This document shows, piece after piece, positions 1-7,989 of a DNA stretch of 64,000 nt. Each line of letters begins with the position of its first letter. Position 1 is the first letter of the stretch. The notes under the pieces were generated by a model. It was not told where the DNA came from, did not search any database, and saw only the letters and a list, made by a program, of their open reading frames with translations. The position numbers and the translations under genes were made by a program. The DNA is from Morinoia aosen (lineage: Eukaryota > Arthropoda > Malacostraca > Amphipoda > Talitridae). The stretch covers positions 56,250,514-56,314,513 of the forward strand of contig CM059557.1 in NCBI GenBank assembly GCA_030386875.1, given 5' to 3'.

Positions 1-299
1 TTCTTTCCTTTCTGAGGCAAAAAAAAAATATTAGATATCGGTAGTGTTCTACTTCATGGGCTCGAATGCAAACAAAAATGTCAGATCTTCTCGACTTGAT
101 GGCATATTGCACACTGATGTAAACATGCTCGTTGTACCAAATATAGGATTTAAAGAATAAAGACATAAAACGATCTTTAGAAGGTCGGAAAGATCACATT
201 CATAAAGCGAGCGAACGTTTTGGCCAACCCAATATTAAATGATAAATGCAATTGAAGAGAAGCACACAATCATAAAGCTGAGCAACACTCAAAAAGTAC

Positions 300-987
300 G
301 AGATGTGTAGCCATTTTATTTTGCAAAATGTGATGTATATGATAATTCTCTACAATGGTTATTCTGATAATATCATGCCTAATTTAAGAAATTGGAGAGA
401 AATGATTTTCCCATGTCATTTCGAATACAAAAATGGCCACAGAGCACTTACACCTTTCGAGAGTTTTAGTGTCATTAACCACATCAAAGCACACGCCCTG
501 ACCTTGCGCCTGTTTGAGCAGCTTTGTGAAGGAGATGGACGCGGAGTACAGACGCCTTCTCTTGTACATAGAAATAAGATGGTTATCCCAAGGACCTTCG
601 CTAATCAGAGTGTTTGATTTACGAGAGCCATTATAAGGGCCTCTCTCACGAAAGAAGGCACCGGAGACAGCACATTTCAGTGACAAGGTTTTGGTCGCAA
701 ACCTGGCATACCTGTGTGATGTATTCTGCCTGCTCAATATCCTCAATCTATCCATTCAGGGGAAAATGACAACTGTTAACAGGTTCGCAGACACAATAGC
801 AGCAGTTAAATCCAAACTGAAGTTCTGGAGAAGGCGCGTGAACAGAGGCATTTTTGAAACGTTTCAAACAATGGCGGGGATTTTGGGTGAGTTTATTGAG
901 TTGAAATGCCCATACACTTTATATTTGTTTTTTTCTGGCGTATTTGTATTTTTTGAATTTATGTTTTCTTTTGAGGGCATCCTTTGA
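300..987 (+). pseudogene. Decayed hAT-family transposase (ZMYM6/GTF2IRD2-like), C-terminal part
   Basis: Two or more plus-strand frames together read like the C-terminal half of a hAT-type transposase of the group that also gave rise to GTF2IRD2/ZMYM6-like host proteins. Around 470-620 one frame gives IKAHALTLRLFEQLCE and, after a frameshift, a stretch with EIRWLSQG, matching the family pattern E-V-R-W-L-S-R-G. From 691 another frame gives NLAYLCDVF, LNLSIQGK and KLKFWRRRV, a signature order typical of these transposases. Stops and frameshifts (for example the stop after REPL near 637) break it, so it cannot make a full transposase. The N-terminal part either lies upstream of the window or has decayed beyond recognition. 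The right terminus of the element follows at about 1,076. The family assignment rests on motif recognition only. Confidence 0.72.
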
Positions 988-1061
988 GTTATTAAATTAA
1001 AATTTTTAAGTCCCGGGCCATAGTAAAATTGAAAACATTGAACGGTCCGCGGCGATAAGTA

Positions 1062-1084
1062 GGTTGGAGACCACTGCTCTAGAC
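1062..1084 (+). mobile_element. Right terminal inverted repeat and flank of the hAT element
   Basis: GGTTGGAGACCACTG at 1,062-1,076 is the reverse complement of the CAGTGGTCTCCAACC type of hAT terminus. The next eight bases, CTCTAGAC (1,077-1,084), are the expected position of an 8-bp target duplication. The left copy would lie outside the window, so the duplication cannot be confirmed. Confidence 0.6.
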
Positions 1085-2413
1085 AATCTTAAAACGAAAG
1101 TGATAGTGAAGATAGTAGATTATCGAGATATAGTTTAATAAATGTGAACATTTCGGACTCTGCTAAAACCATAAACAACTGTAATGAGGAATACAGTACA
1201 ATGAACTATTTCGTTTATTTCGCCGACATCATCATGTCAGGAAATATTTGAATTATATCAACATTAAACACATTTGTTTATATTTTACATAGGAATACGA
1301 AGAGAGTCACCAGCTGGCTACTCTAACATGCTCTATTGAAAAACAAGGTCACAGATTTGTAGCTTCAAATCATAAAAAATACATTTACAAGTTTAAGAAC
1401 TAATTTTGTCAATTTCTGTTCATTTAGATTTCAACTCCATTCCGCTAAAACCTTACTGCCCTGCACATTTAGTACAAGGTCAACCTACTTTGTATGCTTC
1501 TTGTATTAGTTTTTTCAATAATTCTTTTCTTTAATGACAACATTCGAAAATACTTCCCCTGAACAATAATAAATCAATTTTTGACTAAAAATTAACTTTT
1601 TCTTCTCACGAAATAACTGAAAATCAAAAATTTTGCCGCAGTCCGATCTCTCATGGGGCACATTGATCAGAAAAGCAAGCTCGTGCAGTTTCTATAGAGA
1701 GAAACAAATTTTATAATCGCACAGGTTTTACTTCATCATTGTCATGTTAGTGTACCTTAAGATTCGCCAAGAAAGAACGTCTGCCTTCTGTTTTACGCTC
1801 TCCATTAATTTATAAGTATTTTTGCCAACTGTACGTGTCTAGTCATGTAGCATGTACCCTACGTAGCCACAGAACAGGGGGAATCTTACCTGGACTGTCA
1901 TTTTCAGCAGTTAAGGATACCGCAAAGCAATATACTGTACATAACAGCAAGCAAATTTGATTTTTTACCTCTGAGTCTTTGTCGAGAAAAATAACTTTCG
2001 CCTCCTCGAGTGCCATTATATTACACAGTTGAAATCGGCACTAAAATTTTGAGCAATTTTTGCTCCATAAAGTAATGAAGCAATATCTCAAAAGGTTGAA
2101 CTGGAGATAAGTTTTTGAGAGTTTCTTGCGCTTTTATCGTTGTGTTTAGTTTTAAATTGAACGTTAAATTAAAATGAATCTCTTCTACAGCTATATATAT
2201 TGGCTTTATCTTTACCCAAAATGTTCAGATTCATTAAATAATGTTTTCAAAAGATATTTTATACCCCATCATTTTCGTTTTATATGATATAACTCGAAAA
2301 CATAACTGTGCGATGATTTTTTTAAATTAATGCGCTTGTATACATATGCAAATATGTAAGCATGTCAATTAAAAATTTCAATTGTAAGAAGCAGCAAAAA
2401 GCGGAAGGCAAAA
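1085..2413. other. AT-rich DNA with no recognised feature
   Basis: I see no open frame with coding character, no terminal repeats and no tandem repeats here. It is the flank between the hAT remnant and the Tc1-like element. Confidence 0.5.
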
Positions 2414-2467
2414 TACAGGGGTTGGACAAGATAATGGAAGCACATTGGAGAAGCAACAACGTATATT

Positions 2468-2793
2468 TTAAAATGATTTAGGTTCACAATTTGAGGCAAT
2501 TAAAGCCTCAATTCTGAGGTATTGATGCATACAAATTGTTTTCATAGGAATTTTAGCATATGCTTCAGTTAAAATATCCTGCATTTCTTTTAGACACGAT
2601 AAACGCCGAAATCAACTTCTTACTTGAATCTCTAAAGCCAACAGTAAATTCTCAATGCTATTGAGGTCGGGGATTGTGGTGGCCAGATGAGATGCTGAAC
2701 TTCATTACAATATTCCTCGCGCCATCTTTAACAATCCTATAGCCGTATGGGTTGGGGCATTATCATCTTGAAAGATGGCGTTCCTTTTCGGAA
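2468..2793 (-). pseudogene. Tc1-like transposase, C-terminal part
   Basis: Read on the minus strand, this piece begins with VPKRNAIFQDDNAPTHTA, containing the second catalytic aspartate of the DDE domain (family pattern QDNAP). It continues through WPPQSP and, after a one-base frameshift, DLNSIENL, which carries the third acidic residue. Stops interrupt the stretch between these motifs. The frame then runs to a stop at about 2,468. Upstream it continues into the central piece at 3,300-3,573 once the foldback insertion at 2,794-3,299 is disregarded. The three pieces sum to roughly 334 codons, as expected for a Tc1 transposase. It is inactive. Confidence 0.9.
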
Positions 2794-3299
2794 CTACACC
2801 TTTTTCACTTCAAATTAATCTAAGTCAAGTTCAATTTAATCCAAGTCAAGTTCAAATTAATCCGAGTCGAGTTCAAATTAATCCAAGTCAATTTCAAATT
2901 AATCCAACCCTCAGTTGAGTTAAAAAATGACATAATAATTTGTTAATTTGAGTATTTTGTGTTAAATATGTATCTCTTGGACGTAAAAAACAAAACTGGT
3001 TTCGAGGACTTATTTACACTCATAGAAATTTATATACTTGAAATTCCACCTAAACACATATTTGAAATCAAATACATGCAAGTACAAAATATTATAATTG
3101 GACGATATGTAGGTTTAATCTTTGAAAAAAATGTACGCGTGCGATTCACTGACTACTAATGTACGATTCCGTTTAAAAACAATTTATATTTGTCCATTAC
3201 TACCCAGATACATTCCTGCATTGGCTATAAGCTTGAAATTAGCTTGACTTGGATTAAATTGAACTTGACTTAGATTAATTTGAAGTGAAACTGGTGTAG
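2794..3299. mobile_element. Foldback-like element, short copy (inside the Tc1-like element)
   Basis: This 506-bp insertion begins CTACACC...TTCACTTC and ends with the inverted GAAGTGAA...GGTGTAG. Its outer parts are tandem copies of a 21-bp unit (core TTCAAATTAATC then CAAGTCAAG): about five on the left and two, inverted, on the right. Inverted repeats made of short tandem repeats are the hallmark of foldback elements such as Drosophila FB and Galileo; that resemblance is structural only. The interior holds one copy (A) of a 63-codon reading frame. I could not identify a clear target-site duplication. Confidence 0.8.
2968..3159 (+). other. 63-codon reading frame in the foldback arm, copy A
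   Basis: From ATG at 2,968 a frame of 63 codons runs to a stop at 3,159, beginning MYLLDVKNKT and ending VRFTDY. It lies just inside the 21-bp repeat arm and reads inward. The same frame, open and of identical length, occurs as copy B (4,691-4,882) and copy C (5,790-5,599, minus). A and B differ at about 21 of 66 residues, counting the three codons upstream of the ATG. By hand count the synonymous and non-synonymous rates look similar, so open frames alone do not prove that a protein is made. I recognise no known domain. Confidence 0.35.
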
Positions 3300-3573
3300 T
3301 GGTTGAACCATAGGATAAACTTGGTCGCCCAAAACTTCCAAGAAGGGAAATTATTCGCGCGGCGGATTCCCAAAAAAATAGTATCCCAGATCATCACAGA
3401 ACCACCGCCATGGTTTACGACTGTGAGAAGGCAGTCTGGATTAAAAACTTCTTTCGGCTGTCTCTAAGCGTACACGCGGCCGGAGGTCGGAAATAAGTTA
3501 AACGATGATTCGTCAGAGTAAATGCCATTTTTTCACTGCTCGACGGACTAATTCTGGTGGTTTCTACACCACT
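3300..3573 (-). pseudogene. Tc1-like transposase, central part
   Basis: On the minus strand this piece reads WCRNHQN, then YSDESSFNLFPTSGRVY, HGGGSVMIWDTI and close to its end KFILWFN. The SDES motif carries the first catalytic aspartate of the DDE domain, and GGGSVMIW is a well-known conserved Tc1 block. At least one internal stop (after VYA) is present. It joins the N-terminal part (6,071-6,474) across the large foldback copy and the C-terminal part (2,468-2,793) across the small one. Confidence 0.9.
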
Positions 3574-3637
3574 CTACACATTTTTCACTTCAAATTAATC
3601 TAAGTCAAGTTCAATTTAATCCAAGTCAAGTTCAAAT

Positions 3638-4387
3638 TGTTATGTACCCTCTATGTAACGGCGCGCCATGCACGAACGACGTTTGCGCCAGCGAGAGAGA
3701 GCTCCGTACCCAGTGCACTAGAGACGGTTGCAAGGTTCTGCGTACCTCAGCAAAAGCTACCTCAGCAGCTCTGGGCGACGCCAGCTTGGCAGCGACGGGG
3801 GCCATACCAGAAAAGTCACGGAAAGTGGATCTCACGGCCGTTGGTGATGCCAACCGCCATGGAGAGTAGCTGCGGTAACGGCTTCCATAAAAGATGATGC
3901 GTAATGTTAGGAGGGATCATTCTCGTACGCGTCATTGTAGCTGAAGGTCCTCGTAATCGCCGTCTTTGTTTGAGTCTTTGAAATAGAATCCAGCTCGGCG
4001 TACTGGACATTGTTATTGTATAAATTTCCACCTGTGACTTCACGCTTAAATCAACTGATTAATTAAGTAAAGTAAACGAAGCTACTTCGAATACAACGAA
4101 ACCTGCACCTGCGCTTCACACAAGTTGCGTAAGATTTCCCCTTTGCCGCTGTCATGTTTGCGGGCTTTAATCAGTCCCCGACATATTGGTAATATCCGTT
4201 TATAACAGTAAATTGTGTGGCCATACATAACGTGTGTTTCAATGCCTGCTATAGTTGCGCCTTAATTAGGATGCCGACCATGAGATTTCACTGAGATTGA
4301 GAAAAGAGATCTATTCCATTTTGACAATTTACCTGGAAAAGAAAATTTAACCACTTCGTTCGATCCTGAAAAAGGAGGATCGTAACA
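3638..4387 (+). mobile_element. Solo LTR, 750 bp, with 4-bp target duplication
   Basis: The sequence starts TGTTATG and ends CGTAACA, giving the TG...CA ends of a long terminal repeat with short inverted ends (TGTTA/TAACA). It is flanked by AAAT on both sides (3,634-3,637 and 4,388-4,391). Taking it out with one AAAT restores an unbroken 21-bp repeat of the foldback arm, which fixes the boundaries to the base. It is distinctly more GC-rich than its surroundings. A TATAAAT at 4,019-4,025 may be the LTR promoter. A 4-bp duplication fits Ty3/gypsy-type integration. No internal retroelement sequence remains, so it is a solo LTR left by recombination. The small ORFs over 3,632-3,897 are incidental. 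Confidence 0.85.
4019..4025 (+). promoter_or_regulatory. Possible TATA box of the solo LTR
   Basis: TATAAAT lies in the second half of the 750-bp LTR, at a plausible place for the U3 promoter. The call rests on the motif alone. Confidence 0.3.
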
Positions 4388-4636
4388 AAATTAATCCGAG
4401 TCAAGTTCAAATTAATCCGAGTCAAGTTCAAATTAATACAAGTCAAGTTCAAATTAATCCAAGTCAAGTTCAAATTAATCCGAGTCAAGTTCAAATTAAT
4501 CCAAGTCAAGTTCAAATTAACCCGAGTCAAGTTCAAATTAATCCAAGTCAAGTTCAAATTAACCCGAGTCAAGTTCAAATTAATCCAAGTCAAGTTCAAA
4601 TTAATCCAAGTCAAGTTCAAATTAATCCAACCCTCA
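4388..4636. repeat. 21-bp tandem repeat, left arm of the long foldback copy
   Basis: About eleven copies of a 21-bp unit with core TTCAAATTAATC followed by CAAGTCAAG or CGAGTCAAG. Because 21 is a multiple of three, the minus strand reads as a spurious NLTWINL-type peptide repeat; this is not a gene. Confidence 0.92.
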
Positions 4637-4690
4637 CTTGAGTTAAAAAATTATATAATAATTTGTTAATTTGAGTTTTTTGTGTTAAAT

Positions 4691-4882
4691 ATGTATCTAT
4701 TGGATGTGATGAGCAAAACTTATTTTGAGGATTTATTTACTCTCATAGATATTTATATACGTGAAATTCAATTTTACCACATATATGAAATCAAATACGT
4801 GCGAGTAGAAAGTTTCATCATTGGACGATATGTAGATTTGATCTTTAAAAGAGATATACAAGTGCGATTCACTGAGTACTAA
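4691..4882 (+). other. 63-codon reading frame in the foldback arm, copy B
   Basis: It begins MYLLDVMSKT and ends VRFTEY, directly inside the 21-bp array, followed by TAATGTACGATTCCGTTTAA, which is shared almost exactly with copy A. It is open for the same 63 codons as copies A and C. The function is unknown; it may equally be a non-coding arm that has kept its frame because indels are rare. Confidence 0.35.
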
Positions 4883-5061
4883 TGTACGATTCCGTTTAAT
4901 TACACTTTATACCCATACTTGTACATTATTACCCAGATAAATTCCTGTATTAGCAATAAAAATATTGCCATCCTATAATTCCGTATTAGCCAATGTGAAG
5001 AAATGTACGATCCACTTACAGTAGACAATAATAATACAAGAAACAATGTTTCCAATTCACT

Positions 5062-5205
5062 ACTGATTTTATTTGTGTGTGTTTACAATTCAATATATAA
5101 TACTTTTAAGACCTAAATAACTTTTATAATGATCATTTCATGAATATTTAAGTCTTGAAAGCATTATGTATTAAATTGTGAACACACACCAATAAAATCA
5201 GCATT
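5062..5205. repeat. Central inverted repeat of the long foldback copy
   Basis: The segment at 5,062-5,112 (CTGATTTTATTTGTGTGTG...) pairs with the reverse complement of 5,150-5,205 (...CACACACCAATAAAATCAG). This defines the centre of the palindrome near 5,133 and shows that the two arms meet almost head to head. Confidence 0.85.
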
Positions 5206-5235
5206 GAGTTAGGGACCATGTTTCTAGTATTATTA

Positions 5236-5466
5236 CCAGTCCAACCCCCTTTATTTGAAATTAAAAAGTGGGCGAAATGAGAGAAAGGCCGTAAAAAATA
5301 AAAAATACAATCTCTCGAGAGTAGATGAGGCCGCGTGAATATGGCCCGTCAAAATATATAGGCCTGGAGCTTGTATCACAGATACGCTCATCACACACTG
5401 CAGGCGGCTGGCTTCGGACAGACAGAGAGACGGACGGACGAACGCGGCTCTTATTATAGTATAGAT
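5236..5466. mobile_element. 231-bp insertion in the right foldback arm, family unknown
   Basis: Aligning the two foldback arms by eye leaves this block without a counterpart in the left arm. It starts CCAGTCCAACCCCC and ends TTATTATAGTATAGAT after a GACAGACAGAGAGACGGACG-type purine stretch. It is more GC-rich than the arm. It may be a short non-autonomous element; the first bases faintly recall a Tc1-type end, but no inverted partner is visible. Confidence 0.6.
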
Positions 5467-5598
5467 TGTGTATTGTAAGTGGATCCTACATTTATTCACA
5501 TTGACTAACACGGAATTAGAATGAATGGCATTATTTATATTGCTAATGCAAGAATGTATCTGGGTAGTAATGTAATTGTACTCAAACGGAATCGTACT

Positions 5599-5790
5599 TT
5601 AGTACTCAGTGAATCGTATTTGTGTATTTCTATTAGAGATTAAATCTACATAACGTTCAATGATAACCTTTCGTATTTGCATGTATATGATTTCATAGAT
5701 GTGATTAAGTAGAATTTCACGTATATAAATATCTATGAGTGTAAATAAATCCTCGAAACCAGTCTTGCTTAAAACAACCAATAGATACAT
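5599..5790 (-). other. 63-codon reading frame in the foldback arm, copy C
   Basis: The minus-strand partner of copy B in the right arm, beginning MYLLVVLSKT and ending IRFTEY. It is open over the same 63 codons. Positions shared by all three copies include FEDLFTLI and the closing RFT-x-Y. It points inward like copies A and B. Confidence 0.35.
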
Positions 5791-5844
5791 GTTTAACACA
5801 AAAAAAACTCATATTAACAAATTATTATGCCCTTTTATAACTCA

Positions 5845-6056
5845 ACTGAGGGTTGGATTAATTTGAACTTGACTCGGATTAATTTGAACTTGACTTGGAT
5901 TAATTTGAACTTGACTTGGATTGATTTGAACTTGACTTGGATGAATTTGAACTTGACTTGGATTAATTTGAACTTGACTGGGATTAATTTGAACTTGACT
6001 TGGATTAAATTGAACTTACTTGGATTAAATTGAACTTGACTTAGATTAATTTGAAG
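5845..6056. repeat. 21-bp tandem repeat, right arm of the long foldback copy
   Basis: About ten units of the same 21-bp repeat as at 4,388-4,636, in inverted orientation. One unit near 6,014 is shortened. The plus-strand NLTWINL-type ORF at 5,827-6,033 is a by-product of the 21-bp period. Confidence 0.92.
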
Positions 6057-6070
6057 TGAAAAAGGTGTAG

Positions 6071-6474
6071 ACGCTGCGAAACACTTGTCTATGAGCAGAG
6101 GTTTTCTAATTGCAGCTCTTCAGTAGAATCCAGATTTGTGCAGCTACCCAAGAACAGAAGAACAGTTTTTGTGGAAACTGGGTTCTGTAGGTGTTCATTG
6201 AGGTTTGTCGATATTTTAAGAGCCATGGTTTTACGACCCTCTCTAGCAATTCGATTTAGAGTCCGACGGTCTCTCTGAGACAACTTCGACTTCCGGCCAG
6301 ACCTGCACACATGTGCTTTGCTGAGGACATTTTCCATTCTCTTTCAACGGCAGTCGTTTCTTTTGAGACTGTACTCCTTTAAACATCAAGCATTTGTGCA
6401 GCTTATGTTACACTAGCACCTGCCATACAAGCACCAACAATTAGGCATCTTTGAAAGTCAGAGAGGTCTACCAT
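6071..6474 (-). pseudogene. Tc1-like transposase, N-terminal DNA-binding part
   Basis: The start is best placed at the ATG at 6,474 on the minus strand, which gives MVDLSDFQRCLIVGACMAGA, a classic first helix-turn-helix region of this family. Next come SGRKSKLSQRDRRTLNRIA and NLNEHLQNPVSTKTV, the linker and second helix-turn-helix of the bipartite paired-like domain, then LHKSGFY and RAAIRKPLL. There are stops (after GASVT; in FY-stop-RAAI) and at least two frameshifts. The inverted terminal repeat follows after a short untranslated stretch at 6,475-6,662. Confidence 0.9.
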
Positions 6475-6664
6475 TTTTATATGGGTATAATCAAATTTTT
6501 CTTTTAGATATCTCTAAAAAAAAGTTCACAGAAATCAAAAAACGAATAACTACAATAATAAACACGAAAAAATTCAAGTATGCCAAGTTTTCATTGATTC
6601 TAGAATATTTAAAGATTATGATTCCAAATGTTAGGTGTTTTCATTATTTTGTCCAACCCCTGTA

Positions 6665-7890
6665 TTTACAGACATGTTTAGCAAATGAGCATAACGAAAC
6701 AATTTAAAACCAATATCAGGTGTACACATAATTGAACAATACAAAAAGAAGAACTAATAGTCTTCATGCGGTCAAAAGTCATAACTGATCCTTCAAAAAA
6801 TGCTTTCAACGAAAGTTATATTTTGATGCTTCTTCCAAGCTTTTCTTTTAAATTTTTTCTGACTGCATTTCAAAATTAAGCACAATAAATTATATTGGTC
6901 ACAATTATTGGAAACAATTTACATGACAGGAACACACGGAACGTGAATGACGTTGACAATAGAGAGCTAATGTTATGGTCTTAAGATAGTGGTCCAACAC
7001 CATAATGTTTTAGATGCAAGTTTTAACTGTTTATCAATAACTACTATCATTTGTTACCGAGTGTCATCAAGATTTAAAGTTGCATTGTATTGATAGGCAT
7101 TAACACACCGCGAAATCGATAAAAGTTTAAAAATGCCATAGTTTTATCAACTTTCAAAAAGACCAAATTAACAACACCGTTTTATGAAACAGCAAGCCCC
7201 TCAAGAGAAGACAGGTTTCCCTTAGGCCTTTCAAATGAGATTTTCTTCGGGGAAATGCGAAAATATAAAATATTAGTCTCTTACTAACCCATTGGGTGGA
7301 GAATGAACTGGTCAATTCTGTAACACATTGCAAACGTCGAATGATTGATGCCGCTGTCAGTAACATCGTACTGACATTGTACATATTTACATCTCACGCA
7401 GATCAATGGAAATTAAATAAGAGACTCCACCTCGGGATAAATCTATGCATAAACTGACTGATTACGTAACACTATGCTTCTAAATCATTGACAATAAAAT
7501 TAAAACACCTTCATTAGACTCTATTTTTGAGGTGAAGTGTGATAAAATGATTCAACGTCGGTGTCGCAAATTAATCTGTGGGAATTATCGCCTCGATGAA
7601 GCATAAATGTAAGATTCAATCGACTTTTTCTTTGTCAAATTCCACAACATTTAAATGTTTCTGAGCAATTTAAAACAAAAGTTTCAACGTAATTGAATCG
7701 CTTTAGTACTTTCTGATCGAAAGACTCAAACGAGGTCTGAAAAGTTAGAAAGACTCTTTAATTTTATGCTCTCAATGAGTAAAGAAACAATTTTTACCGT
7801 ATGAAAAATGGAGAATTTATTCTTTTAGAAATAAACTAGGTTTTAAACAAGGCTTCAAAATGACATGTTTACTCCGTACTCTTGCTGAGC
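6665..7890. other. AT-rich DNA with no recognised feature
   Basis: Only short, unrelated ORFs; nothing repeated or structured was seen outside the Tc1-like element. Confidence 0.5.
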
Positions 7891-7989
7891 TATGATTAAC
7901 TGAAGCGAACTTTGAAGTATTTCTATGATTAGCTGAAGCGAACTTTGAAGTATTGCAATGATTAACTGAAGCGAACTTTGAAGTATTTC
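7891..7989. repeat. 33-bp tandem repeat, three copies
   Basis: Three units starting at 7,891, 7,924 and 7,957 share GATTAACTGAAGCGAACTTT and GAAGTATT. The period is exactly 11 codons, so the minus strand shows an NTSKFASVNH peptide repeat within a short ORF (7,817-8,008). No further evidence of coding is present. Confidence 0.9.

Larger units (their letters stand above)
3574..6070. mobile_element. Foldback-like element, long palindromic copy with its own insertions
   Basis: It begins CTACACA...TTCACTTC and ends with the inverted GAAGTG...GGTGTAG, sharing ends with the short copy at 2,794-3,299. The whole element is a large imperfect palindrome centred near 5,133. Both arms hold 21-bp repeats, then the 63-codon frame (B on plus, C on minus, both pointing inward), then matching inner sequence. 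The left arm is interrupted by a solo LTR (3,638-4,387) and the right arm by a 231-bp insert (5,236-5,466). Removing them makes the arms nearly equal in length. No transposase is encoded inside, so movement would need one in trans. Confidence 0.82.
2416..6662 (-). mobile_element. Tc1-like transposon with nested insertions
   Basis: The element runs from CAGGGGTTGGACAA at 2,416 to its inverted partner TTGTCCAACCCCTG ending at 6,662. TA dinucleotides lie directly outside at 2,414-2,415 and 6,663-6,664, as expected for Tc1/mariner insertion into TA. Two foldback-like insertions (2,794-3,299 and 3,574-6,070) interrupt it. Removing them leaves three pieces (2,416-2,793, 3,300-3,573, 6,071-6,662) totalling about 1.24 kb, a normal Tc1 length. 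The transposase runs on the minus strand through all three pieces. The element was therefore complete when the insertions arrived, and it has since decayed by frameshifts and stops. Confidence 0.93.

Noticed and set aside
3632-3897. Overlapping ORFs in a GC-rich block
   Set aside because: They lie inside the solo LTR, overlap on both strands and have no protein motif.
4288-4620. 110-codon minus-strand ORF with NLTWINL-type peptide repeats
   Set aside because: It is the translation of the 21-bp foldback repeat, whose period is a multiple of three; the mirror ORF at 5,827-6,033 arises the same way.
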